Assembly: GCA_020226215.1 (NCBI GenBank)
Contig: CM035231.1
Location: 52,170,876 to 52,234,875, forward strand
DNA: 64,000 nucleotides
Direction: 5' to 3'
Source: Sindora glabra
Taxonomy: Eukaryota; Streptophyta; Magnoliopsida; Fabales; Fabaceae
A program made the position numbers and the translations under genes. Positions 37,413 through 52,058 of this stretch are shown piece by piece. How positions within the stretch are numbered: position 1 is the stretch's first letter; each line of letters starts with the position of its first letter. The notes beneath the pieces were generated by a model that saw nothing but the letters and a program-made list of their open reading frames with translations, was not told where the DNA came from and made no database searches.

Positions 37413-37639
37413 TCCTGAGTTAGTTGGACGATATATATCACTATTTTAATTTGAACATACTACTTCTAGCACTTTTACACCAGAATCTAAGCAAATAACT
37501 TTAACTACGGATGAGTATAATTGTTTAATTTGACTTCAACTTTCACAATAACCACTAATCTTACAATAGCCACCCTTCACTCAATCTACTACCACTTTAA
37601 TTTAGACAATTAATTCTACTACATGTCTTTCCTATCCCA

Positions 37640-40600
37640 AGTCTAGGCGGTAATTGATTCTAAGGTTACTAATCATATGTTAGAAAATATAGGTATCTTC
37701 TCTTCTTTTATATCTTTATCTTCTTCTGTCACTTTACTTAATGAGTTAACTGCTTCTATTGTTAAGAGTGGTATAACCAATGTTACTTCTAATATTTCTT
37801 TGATTAACGTTTTGAGTCTTCCTAAATTTCTATTCAACTTACTTTTGATTAGCCAAATTATATGTACATATAATTGTGGTATTTTCTTCCTCCCTATTGT
37901 ATTTTTTAATATCTTTTGGTAAAGAAAAGTTTTAGTAAAGGACATGAATCTAGCGTACTACATATGCTTGATGGTGATTTCCCTCAACTTGTTCCTTTAC
38001 TTATTACTATTGTTATCATCATTACTCCATAATAGTTACATTATTGATTGGGTTATCCTCCATTATCATCCTTAAAGAAATTATATCCTCATTTAAGCTC
38101 CATTTCAAGTTTTAATTATGAGTCATATTAGTTTACCAAATAGTATCGTTAGTCTTATGTTCCTAGAATTAATAAACAGGTTGCATCCTCTTTTAAGTTA
38201 GTGCATTCTAATGTTTAGAGTCTTTGTCCAGTTGTTTCAAAACTTGATTATCATTATTTGGTTACATTTATTGATGATTATTCAAGAATAAATGGCTCCA
38301 TTTAATAAAGAATCAGTCTAGGTTGTTTAATATTTTTTGTGTCATTTGTACTGAAATTATAGATCAAATTTACACATTTTTATCAAATATTTGTATAGTG
38401 ATAATGCTAAAAAATATTTTTATGCACATTTCTCTTTATATTTGTCCTGACATGGTATTGTATATCAATCTTTTTGTGAAATTACCCCATAACAAAATAG
38501 GATAACTGAACGAAAAAATTATCATTTAATAGAGGTTTCACACGTACTTTTATTTCAAAAAAAGTCCTTAAGGTATTTTCGACAGAAGTCATTTTTACAG
38601 CTTATTTTTTAATCAATGGAATGCCTTCTTCAATTCTTGATAGTGAGATACCATATTCACTATTGTTTCCTTCTTAACCATCATTTCACCACATATCTCT
38701 GGTTGCACTTGTTTTGTTCATGATTATGAATTACAAGTTTCAAAATTAGATTCTTAATCTCTAAAATGTGTTTTTCTTGGGTGTTCTCGCACTAAAAAAA
38801 GGTGATTATTGTTATTCTCCTAATCTAATATGTTATTTTGTATCCTTTGGTATTATATTTTTTGAATCAGTTCCTTTCTTTGATTCTTTTACAAATCCAT
38901 TACCTAAGTCTGAAGCTGCTGATAATTATTTTTTTATGTATACTACTACTTCTTAAGACTTGATTCCCCAATAATAGCTCCCCCTTCTATTAAATTTATT
39001 TATTCTCGTAGAAAATAGATTCCTATAATAACAATATCATTATTAAATGTCACATAGTTGCTACATAGCCATCAACTTCATTTCCCCCACCAATAACTTC
39101 TTCCTTAAAAGATCAATCTTCAATCTTGAAATTTTTATTGCCTACCATAAAGGTACTTGTAGTTGCACCAAGAAAGGTAGTCTTCCTACATCTTATCTTA
39201 TCTCTAATTTTGTATTAGATTCCACCCTACTTGCATCTTTTTAATCTTTTATTACTTTCTTGGATCATATTATTACTCCTAAAACTATTTCAAAGGCTTT
39301 TTCTTATGATAGGTAGCATACTGCTATGAATGAAAAGATGGAAGATTTTAAAGATAATAATACTTAAGAACTTGTACCCTTATTGATTGTTAAAAATTCT
39401 ATTAGGTGCAATTAAATATACATAGTCAAAGTCAACTCAAATGATTCTATTGTTTAACTAAATGCTTAATTGATGGCTAAGAGTTAGGTATGAACTTATG
39501 GTATTGATTACTAAGAAACTTTCTTTCTTATTGCTAAAATAATATTTATTCACCTATTTCTTTCTCTGGCTGCTTCTTAGCACTGGCCTCTTCAGCAACT
39601 TAATGTTAAAAATACTTTTTGTCATGGTGATTTCTATGAAGAAATCTATATGGAGTAACCTCCTAGCTATATTGCTTAAAGGAAGAAATGAAAGGTGTGT
39701 TGATTTAGAAAGTCTTTGTATGTCTTAAAGCAATCTTCTCAAGCATGGTTTGACAGATTTAATAATGTTATAATAAAGTTTGACATGAAAAAGAGTGATC
39801 ATGATTATTTTATGTTCTACATACATTCAAAATCTGGGTGTATTCTTCTTGCTATTTATATTGATAACATTCTAATTATCGGTAGTGATTAGGTGAAAAT
39901 TTTAGAATTAAAAAACTTTCTTCAATCGAAGTTTCAAACTAAGGACTTCGGACCATTTCAGTATTTCCCAGGTGTTAAAATTGTTCAAAGTAAAAAAGGA
40001 ATTTATTTGATAGAGGAAATATATCCTTGACCTTTTGAAAGAATACTGGTTTGCTTGGTTCAAAATTATATAACACCCCTATGATTCCAAATGTTAAGCT
40101 TAGATTGGAAGAGAGAGGATTACTAGAAGATCCAAAACATTATAGAAGGTTAGTAAGCAAACTAAACTATCTTAGTATTACAAGACCTAATATTATTTTT
40201 CTAGTGAGTTTCGTAAGTTAATTTATGAATTCTCTAAGAATCTCTCATTAAGATGTCATTATACATATCTTAAAATATTTGAAAAAAACACTAAGACATG
40301 TAATATTATATCAGGATCGTGCCATTGTAGAATTAAAGGCTTTTCTGATGCTAATTAGATAAGATGTCTTATGGATAAAATGTCTACTTCAAGATATTAA
40401 GTATTTGTTAGCAAAAATTTTGTATCTTGAAAAAATAAGAAACAAGAAGTGATATCTCGATCTAATATAGAGTTTGAATATCAAGCCATAGTTTATGTTA
40501 CTGCTAAACTTATATGGCTTTCTTATCTTCTTAATTAACTTGGGATTACTTCATCTGAAGCCATGTAACTATGATGTGATAATTGAGCTACCACTCACAT

Positions 40601-40810
40601 TATCATAAATCTAATATTTCATGAATAGACCAAGCATATAGAGGTTGATTGTCACTTTGTTAAGTAAAAACTTTAGGAAGGTAATAGAGATCTTAGACAT
40701 ATAAGAATTAGATAGCAACTTGCTAATTTGTTTACTAATGCTCTTTTTAGAAAAAGGGTTAATGATATTTGTAACAAATTAGACATATTTAATATCTATA
40801 CTCTAACTTG
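37640..40810 (+). pseudogene. Copia-2 pol remnant
   Basis: The protease site reads VIDSKVTNHM (37652-37681), with Lys where Gly is expected. Integrase core fragments lie around 38200-38700 (YHYLVTFIDDYSRI at about 38250-38290). Reverse transcriptase fragments run from 39380 to about 40240, with YIDN in place of YVDD near 39858 and SKFQTKDFGPFQYFPGVKI just after. RNase H fragments (RSNIEFEYQAI, normally ST.AEYxA) lie around 40460-40490. Stops occur every few tens of codons and several frames are needed. The short frames reported here in either strand are fragments of this pol or their shadows. Confidence 0.82.
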
Positions 40811-40818
40811 AGAAGAAG

Positions 40819-40964
40819 TATCAGTAAATAAAGTATATTAGTTTTTTATAGGCTAAGACACACAAGCTATGGATCTATATCTTATAACCCTATATTTTAA
40901 TATAAATAGACATTGCTACCTCAATTGAGGTCATGGCCTTATAAATCTTTCTTTTCTTCTAACA
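40819..40964 (+). repeat. 3' LTR of copia-2
   Basis: Copy of 35858-35992, starting TA (mutated TG) and ending CA. It is preceded by the polypurine tract AGAAGAAG (40811-40818). Confidence 0.87.
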
Positions 40965-40969
40965 CTAGT

Positions 40970-44481
<3,512 letters not shown>

Positions 44482-44489
44482 ACTCTTAT

Positions 44490-44806
44490 TAAGCTTGTCA
44501 AATGGGTTAATCTGTTCGAATATAGGCTAGTTCACAATAAGTCAAGTCTGTATTATTTGTATTCAAAATGGGTTTAATTTTAAGGAGTCCAAACCCATAG
44601 AAATCTGTGACGGATATGAGCTCATTTATAGGTTTTAATTGAAAGCCCATAAACTTGGCAGATATAGGCCAATCTGTCACAAATCGAGTTTGTGACAGGC
44701 TGATCTGTATTACCTATATTAAAAAACGAACTCAATTTTTAAAGGCTAAACTTGTAAAAATGGGTTATGGATCGATCCATAGGTTACAACCCATTTTACA
44801 CCCTTA
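44490..44806. mobile_element. hAT-like miniature transposon (copy 3), 317 bp
   Basis: The ends TAAGCTTGTCAAATGGGTTA and AACCCATTTTACACCCTTA form an imperfect inverted repeat. The 8-mer ACTCTTAT flanks it exactly on both sides (44482-44489 and 44807-44814), a textbook hAT target duplication. The interior has inverted motifs such as TCTGTCAC/GTGACAG and no coding region. Its ends resemble those at 808 and 2150. Confidence 0.88.
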
Positions 44807-44814
44807 ACTCTTAT

Positions 44815-46374
44815 ATGTGTGTGTGTGTGTATGAATATGTACACACGTATACACGAGAGAATATTTTATATATGATCACATTGATAAACTTTTAAAATTT
44901 AAAATCAAATTATTCCTTAATTATGAATTAGTGTATATATATGCACACACGAGAGAATATTTTATATTCGATCACATTTATAAAATATTAAAAATTTAAA
45001 ATCAATTTATTCTTTAATTATGAATCAGTTTATATACTTGATAAATTCTAATTCAAGTAGCAATAGAAATCCAACTTCTTCAATATGCAAGTGCTTTTAT
45101 TTTTTGTCATTTCTTAAATCTTAATTTTTCATCTATATAAAATTACTAATTCCATTCTTGAAATTGTAATATATTTGATAAAATAATCTTTAAATTATAT
45201 TAAATAGTTATTCATCATTCAATAATAGTCTGTATAAATAATTTTATCTTTCTATATAGATATTCAGAAATGAAATTATCTATACAATATGTACAAACAG
45301 AAAAAATTTTCTATACGAGTTATTATTTATAGATGAAATTGGTTATTTAATATAATTTAGGAATTATTTTGTTAACACCTTATAATTTCATAAATGAAAT
45401 TAATAATTTTAGTCCTTTTATTATTAATAAAATACTTTAATTATTATTAATATTAATTAAATTATTATTTTTTATAATAGTATAAGTGGTTAACCATTAG
45501 ACACACACGCACACACAATGGTCAAGGATTAAATCTTAAATGTAGCAGAAGGTACAAAACCTTTAAGAAATTTCGAATGGCACTCGAATTAAAGGCTTTC
45601 AGTTAAACTATTTTTAATGTATATTAATAATGCATTGTTAGCACTTTTTTATACTTTTTTTCATGTTCTTTTATTGTGACTTTAATTGCTTTAAAATACA
45701 TCTTTTTTTAATAAATAAAAAATTAATTATTATTAGTATGAATTAAATTATTTCATTTAATACTTTTAATACTCATTCATAATTGATTAATGTATTTAAT
45801 TATTAAGTAGATATCAATAATTTAACTATGGATGCTCCACTTTATATTTATATAAGATAATATAATATAATATAATATAATAGGTATAGGTGTTTTAATT
45901 AAGTTGAAAGCCGTACAATATGACGAAATATTGAAAAATTATTTGTCAATTAATGATTTATTGTTTTTAAAGTTCTCTTGCTTTTTTAATGATTTATTTG
46001 ATAATTAAACTAATATAAAAATTATGTTAAATATATTACTAAATTCAACAGGAAATTAAATAAATACTAATAAATTTTAATTAAATTATATGTACTATAT
46101 TATTTTCATCAATAATTAAATTTCATAAATTATTATTAAGTAAAAATAAATTTTTTCAAAAATCTAATTCAGACCGAGGGTCAACCATGGAGAATCAATT
46201 GGGGTAATTTTTAGAAATAGAACATCTTTTGATACCAATTTGCAAAGTGTGTGATGACCCTTTAAAACAACTTAGCTTTAGTTTGAAAGTCGTTGAATCC
46301 TGACCATAAATTTCAGTTAAGCAACTTCTGTTTCTTCATCCCGCGGCTGGAAAGAAGACAACAAATCAGAGTGT
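44815..46374. other. Intergenic spacer with short simple repeats
   Basis: Contains TG repeats at 44815-44830, two related segments with CACACGAGAGAATATTTTAT (about 44850 and 44946; roughly 95-bp spacing), and an ATAATATAAT tract near 45858-45882. No gene is supported. Confidence 0.5.
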
Positions 46375-47396
46375 GTTGCTCTGGTTCCGTGCCGGGGCAC
46401 TATAGTCGCCCCGAAACAAGCTATTACCTGTACTATCCGATTGTGTTTGATTTTGTTCGTATTATAAATAAAATAATTTATAATTTATTAATTTAATTAA
46501 TAAATTATAAATTTATTTTTAAAAATATTTTATAAGTAAATTTATTACAAAATAAATTTTTTAAAATTTATCTTTATTTTTATTAATTTATAACTTATAT
46601 CTTTTATAACATAAATTTAAATATTATTTCTTATAAAATATAATTAATTTAATTTTATCATAATTATGTTTTAATTTTAAATTATAAAAATATAAAAATA
46701 TGTATATAAATAAATATATAATATTATAAAATATAATTAATTATAATTCTATTATAAATTAAGTAATTATGATTATAAGTATTTATGTTTTAATTAATTA
46801 TAATTATTTTATGAATAATAAGATAAAAATTATATAAGTAAATAAATATATAAATTTATAAAATATAATTAATTAAATATTAAATATTATATTTTTATTT
46901 CTAAAAAAATTAATTATATTAATATAATTCAATCTTTAGATAAATATAAATTATTTTAATTATGTATTTATTTTTATTTATATATTCTTTTATATTATTT
47001 TAAAATTTTAATTAGTTCAATAATTAATTTTATAAAATATTTTTTATATAATTAATTAATTTATTAATTATTAGTTATAAGTTATTAATTATTAATTAAT
47101 TATTAGTTGTTTATACAAAATAAAATATTTATCGTTTTCTTATCTTTTTTGTGGTTGGAAAGAAAATTGGAAAAGCATAAGGGAAAATTTTCAATTTTGA
47201 ATTAAAAAATAAAAGATTTTTTAATTTGAATTAATTAAAAGTTCTGACTGCAAATTTTATATAAATTTTTTCTTTTTTTCCATCTCAATAAACAAGGGAG
47301 AAATTTTCAAAAAAAAAAATTCTCTATTTTCTTCTTCCTATTCAAACAGAACCTTAATGCCGAAGCTACGGTGCCCCAGTACGGAACCAGGGCAAC
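46375..47396. mobile_element. Putative inverted-repeat element with GC-rich ends, about 1 kb
   Basis: The left end (46375-46400) and the reverse complement of the right end (47371-47396) agree at 23 of 26 bases around the core CTGGTTCCGT...GGGGCAC. The interior is extremely AT-rich with many TTAATTAATT palindromes and no coding frame. No convincing target duplication was found, so the superfamily is open. The right end resembles 27463-27510 beside the PIF/Harbinger element. Confidence 0.55.
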
Positions 47397-48880
47397 TCAG
47401 CTTACTTCGTTGGCCTTTACCAACCGTGAGATGGAGAGAAAAAGGATGTTGAATTGCAATAAAAGGTCAAGATATAATGACTTGCAGACTATAACTAAGT
47501 TGCATTAAAGGCTATATGACACTTTACAAATTGATACGAAAAGATCATATAATTCCAAAAATAACCTTAATTAATTGGGACACGGTGGTTGGATTTAGAT
47601 TTTTGAAAAATTCGTTTCCACTTAATACTAATTTATGCAATTTAATTATTACATTGAAAATGATAAATGTAATGTAATATATATAATTTAACTAAAATAC
47701 GTTATCATTCTTTTCAGTTTTTATTAGAATTTGGCGATATATTTAAATCATTTCACAAATAAATTATAAAAATTAAAAAGAATTATTCTAAACTCCCGTG
47801 AGATTTAATGAGGAAATTGCATGGACTTCATTTAATAATCAACTCAAACCCCCTCTAAAAACAATATTAGAAGTTAAAGCCTTGTTTGAGTTTCACGATT
47901 TCTGTAAATTGACAATTAGAAGTTACAGCCTTGTTCGAATTTCACGAGTTTCTGCACATCTTATTATCTTTAAATTGATTATATTTTTTCCTTTGAGTTT
48001 CATGATTTCATGGGTTTTTGAAGATGTATTCAGTAGCGCTGGAATTTGAGCACGTGAGATAAGACTGTGGAGTTATTGTTAAGATGTTTTTTGTAATAAA
48101 TAAAATTTATGTGGCTTTTTTATAAATACAAAAAATTGAACAAATTTAATAACCGAAATTTATTAAAGGTTGTGATTTGATTGTGTCGGTCGCAATTTGA
48201 GTCTGCACATTTTTGCAATCATATATTTGTCTGAAATATAGTTTTCTTTACCTAATTACTCACTCTATTTCTTTTTTATTTATCACATTTTAAAAAAATT
48301 ATTATTTTACCTATCATTTTAAAATTTAATAAAATATTAAATATTTTTTAAATTTATTTTTTTATTAATAAATATTTTATTATTCTATACAACCATTTTA
48401 TTTACATTTATTCTATTATATTATATCTTCATTTTTAACTATCATAAATTTTATATATAAAAATAATCTTAAAAATTAATTATAAATAAATAAATAAAAT
48501 TATTTTTTAATATATAAAAATTAATTAATTATGACAATAGAAGCAAACAAAACTTTCATCTTGTACCAAATATTGAAACCTCATCAAAGCCCTTATTTTA
48601 TCTCAATTAAAAAATAATAATATATTTATATATAATCTTCCACACTCATAATTGAATTTTACCTTGCTGCTTTTGATTTTGTAAAATTCGCATCTAAAAT
48701 CAGCGTGAATTTATCATTTTTTAATTTTGTGGATGAATACGTGCGGTCGGACAATGTAATACGGTACGTACCTTTGTATCAAAAAACTAGTCATGAGTTT
48801 TCGAAAAGAAAATTATTAATTACACGAAAATAATACTTCAAGTCTTCAATAATATCCAGCCAGCGCAAACATCCGCGCAA
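47397..48880. other. Intergenic spacer upstream of UBC32
   Basis: Contains a 49-bp tandem duplication at 47866-47963 (ATTAGAAGTTAMAGCCTTG at 47866 and 47915). Otherwise AT-rich, without a supported gene. Confidence 0.5.
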
Positions 48881-48886
48881 CTTTAT

Positions 48887-48932
48887 CCAATAAATCACGG
48901 CCACGTCAGAAAACACGAACCACGTGACGTGT
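48887..48932 (+). promoter_or_regulatory. ER-stress element cluster (ERSE, UPRE-like, G-box) of the UBC32 promoter
   Basis: CCAAT (48887-48891), ten bases, then CACG (48902-48905) is an exact ERSE-I, CCAAT-N10-CACG. It overlaps CCACGTCA (48901-48908), a UPRE-type core bound by bZIP60/bZIP28-class factors in Arabidopsis. Further on are the G-box CACGTG (48921-48926) and TGACGTGT (48925-48932). All lie about 210-255 bp before the UBC32 ATG. The motif matches are read directly; actual binding is inferred from the family. Confidence 0.7.
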
Positions 48933-48970
48933 CCAGCCGAGAACCAACGTCGTTGGTTCCGGTCTCCCAG

Positions 48971-48977
48971 TATAATT
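48971..48977 (+). promoter_or_regulatory. Possible TATA box of UBC32
   Basis: TATAATT lies about 40 bp after the bZIP motif cluster and 170 bp before the ATG. It would predict transcription starting at about 49000-49010. Confidence 0.4.
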
Positions 48978-49014
48978 CACACCCTCAGATTTTTTTCCGC
49001 TTTGCATATTGCAT

Positions 49015-49128
49015 ATGCTGCAATTCTCTGCAGATCTAGGCGTTCACCGTCACAAAACTATTGTACTTGCCGCGGAGGTGGTTTTGAATCTACCAAATTA
49101 CTCATCGGTTCTCGTGCGCTTAGTCTAA
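49015..49128 (+). other. Upstream ORF in the UBC32 leader, 37 codons
   Basis: An ATG at 49015 opens a frame that ends with TAA at 49126-49128, twelve bases before the main ATG and in the same frame. The TAA also shows that the main protein cannot start further upstream. If transcription begins near 49005, ribosomes meet this frame first, so it could limit UBC32 translation. No peptide similarity is recognised. Confidence 0.5.
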
Positions 49129-49140
49129 GACCTACCACTA

Positions 49141-52058
49141 ATGGGGGACAAGTACAACTTGAAAAACCCGGCGGTGAAGCGGATCCTGCAGGAGGTCAAG
49201 GAGATGCAATCAAACCCTTCAGATGATTTCATGAGCCTGCCTCTTGAGGTATTTTGTTTTCTTAATTGGTCATCCCATCATGCGGTTCCAGTTATATTAG
49301 GAATTTCAAATGCAAGATATATTGTTTTTGTTCTTCTAGTTTTGTTAATTGATCTCTTTTGTGTCGATAGCTGGGCATATATAATGGTTCTCAATTGAAT
49401 TTTCGAGCAATGGGTTTGATTAAGTTGTAGAAAGCTTGGATCGTTTTGCTATCTGCGGCAGATCAATAGAATTTTCTATGTAAAATATTGCAATTTTGAG
49501 CTTGTTGTGCCTGTTTCCAAATTGGGAATTTCGAAATTCATAGCAGTATGGGGGAAAGAAAAACGCGAACCTTCTAATCTCTGTCATTGATAATGGATTG
49601 GGCTTCTCTAAAGTGTAAAATGTACTTTAAAGGGTAAAGTATCCAATCCCACTATTGATTTTGGCTTATGATTTTATAAATAATAATAAATAAAAAAAAA
49701 TCAATGATGGGATTGGACACTTTACTCTTTATAGTGCAAATTGAGGAGCTCAATCCCGAATTTTGTCACCATTGGCAAATTGCAAAATTTGGCTTTCCTA
49801 GAGAATTTGAGATAAAGAATTCAACACTGGCTGTCATTAAATGCCGTGTTCCCTATATTGCGAATTTGTAGCTTAAAAGCCTATCAATATGAGGTTGTGG
49901 CTCTTGCTGAATTGTGAATTTTGACAGAAAAAAATTGAAGATTCAGCCAATAATATTATTTGATCAATTTTTGTGTGTATTCTATTGCTGAATGGCGAAT
50001 TCAAACGTCTGTCGAAATTTTGAACTATGATGAATACTGACTGTTATTTAATTCCCTTCTTATGAAATTATTTGTGACTCCTGAGTAGGAACTAGTAAGT
50101 CCGGTGCCATCTCAGAATTGTAGCAGAAAGAAGAGCCTCTAATTTATGTGGGTTGGTTTTTTGTAATAAAGTTGACTGGGTTATGTTGAAGAAATATATC
50201 TCCCGATTGTAGTTTTTAGCTTAGTCTAATATGGGAAGTTAGAACTTTTTATCTCATCAGAGTAAAATTATGTTATACCAGAATCCTGAAGCCTCCCTGT
50301 CACCTTTGTTAATTTATTTTATTCACTTAAAGGTTTTCCCAATTCGGTGAGTTTCCAAGAATGACGGGAACCAACCTGATATGAAGTCTTTTTGCTGCCA
50401 TTGTCTATAAATTCAAGAACATTTACATATTCACATACCTAGCATTTGGATATCAAGTATCATTCATTTGTCTGCCATTTTATATTTGAATGTTTTATCT
50501 CATCAACTTAAATATATTGAATTTTCTTTTCAGGAAAACATATTTGAATGGCAATTTGCTATTAGAGGGCCCAGTGACACTGAATTTGAGGGTGGTATTT
50601 ATCATGGACGAATCCAGTTGCCTGCTGAATATCCATTCAAGCCTCCTTCGTTTATGTTATTGACAGTAAGATTTTGCTCCCTATAGAAAGACTTGATTCT
50701 TACATAATATATCTCCTGGTGTTTATGGTTTAACCTTTTTGTTGGAACCATGAAACTTTTCTTGCTCAATGTCTACATGCTTATAAAAATTTTATTGTTA
50801 TGCTTCCAGCCTAATGGCCGTTTTGAGACCCAGACGAAGATTTGCTTGAGCATATCAAATCATCATCCCGAGCATTGGCAGCCATCCTGGAGTGGTAATT
50901 TCATGGCATATTTATTGACTCAGTTTGCTTTATCAAATTTGGGTTGTACATAAAGTTACATGCAAGACAATGATGTGTGTTGGAATTTTTTCTCTTTTTG
51001 CTGTCCTAGTATTAGAACTGCCTGAAATTTTTTACTGTGGCCTTTATGACTTTAATGAAATATATGAAATTGAATTGATTCTTCTTTCTTGACATACTTT
51101 GTTTTGATCTACTGATATCTTATGCTGATATCTTAGGAAACTATTTCTTCCAAGAAAACGGATCATACTAAGTGATTGCAATTTCTAATTTCTCCACATA
51201 ATTAGACTATGAGTGTACCTTTCATTTTTCCTCTGCATAATACACAACTGAAATGATTAGAATCCAACTCCTAAATATTGTCAGTTGCGATACTTAGCAA
51301 TAACTTTTAAAGATTTATTATACCTTTCATCTGAAGGTAGAAGATCTTCACTAATATAAATTTCCTTTGGCAGTGAGGACTGCCTTAGTAGCACTTATTG
51401 CATTTATGCCCACCAGTCCGAATGGTGCGTTGGGTTCATTGGACTATAAGAAAGAAGAGAGGCGTGCCTTGGCCATTAAATCTCGCGAAGCATCACCAAA
51501 ATTTGGGACTCCTGAACGACAGAAACTTATTGATGAGGTAAAATTGCTGCGTGATTTTTTTCCCACTGCATTTATCCTGTTATATCTTGTGGTGATTTTA
51601 CTTTCGTATCCCAGATACATGAATATATGCTAAGCAAGGCACCGCCTGTTCCTCAACCTAGTCCTTCGGAAGCTCCTGAAAATCAGGCCCAAAATGAGAC
51701 AGCTGAGGCTGAGGATAGTTTGCCTAATCCTGAGACCATACCTGCAAGAGAGGAGCTTCCTGATCAAGCAGTAGGTGACAGAATTGTTGAGGAACAAGAG
51801 GTTTCTGAAAATGCTATTCCTAACCCTGCTGGAGTTGGAGCTGCAAGAGAAATTCCGTCAGATGCCTCAAGCTCTCAGCCACTTCAAAAGCCGCATACTG
51901 AGATTCAAACACCGAAGCCGGAAATGAATGTCCAGAAACCTGATGACCGGTTATTCACATTAGCTGCTATTGGTCTTACTATTGCAATTGTGGTCCTTTT
52001 GCTGAAGAAGTTCATTAAATCTACCCAACATGGTGCTGTTTTCATGGATGGATCTTAG
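49141..52058 (+). CDS. UBC32: UBC32-type ER-anchored ubiquitin-conjugating enzyme E2
   Basis: Five exons: 49141-49248, 50534-50665, 50810-50894, 51374-51537 and 51615-52058, all with GT-AG introns and phases that close, giving 310 residues. The UBC fold spans about residues 8-165. The catalytic Cys92 lies in TQTKICLSISNHHPEHW, the UBC6/UBE2J form without the canonical HPN triad, and the conserved SLPLEENIFEWQFAIRGP joins exons 1 and 2. An acidic Pro/Glu-rich linker (170-270) leads to a C-terminal membrane anchor (LFTLAAIGLTIAIVVLLL, 276-293) with KKF after it. UBC32 proteins attach ubiquitin to ER-associated degradation substrates from the cytosolic face and, in Arabidopsis, connect ERAD with brassinosteroid signalling and salt tolerance. 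The promoter motifs upstream fit ER-stress induction. Convergent with the 54322-57322 gene. Confidence 0.96.

Larger units (their letters stand above)
35858..40964 (+). mobile_element. Ty1/copia retrotransposon with very short LTRs (copia-2), decayed
   Basis: Direct LTRs of only 135 and 146 bp, flanked by a perfect CTAGT duplication (35853-35857 and 40965-40969), enclose a 5.1-kb element. Gag, protease, integrase, reverse transcriptase and RNase H signatures occur in copia order, each broken by stops. A primer-site-like TAGTATCTAGAG follows the left LTR. Decay is far heavier than in copia-1, so this is an older insertion. Confidence 0.92.

Noticed and set aside
46293..46496. 67-codon frame covering the GC-rich inverted end
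   Set aside because: It spans the terminal repeat of the 1-kb element and has no protein similarity I recognise.
48924..49226. 100-codon frame overlapping the UBC32 start
   Set aside because: It opens with GTG, not ATG, and overlaps the conserved UBC32 first exon in another frame. The real upstream ORF is the ATG frame at 49015.
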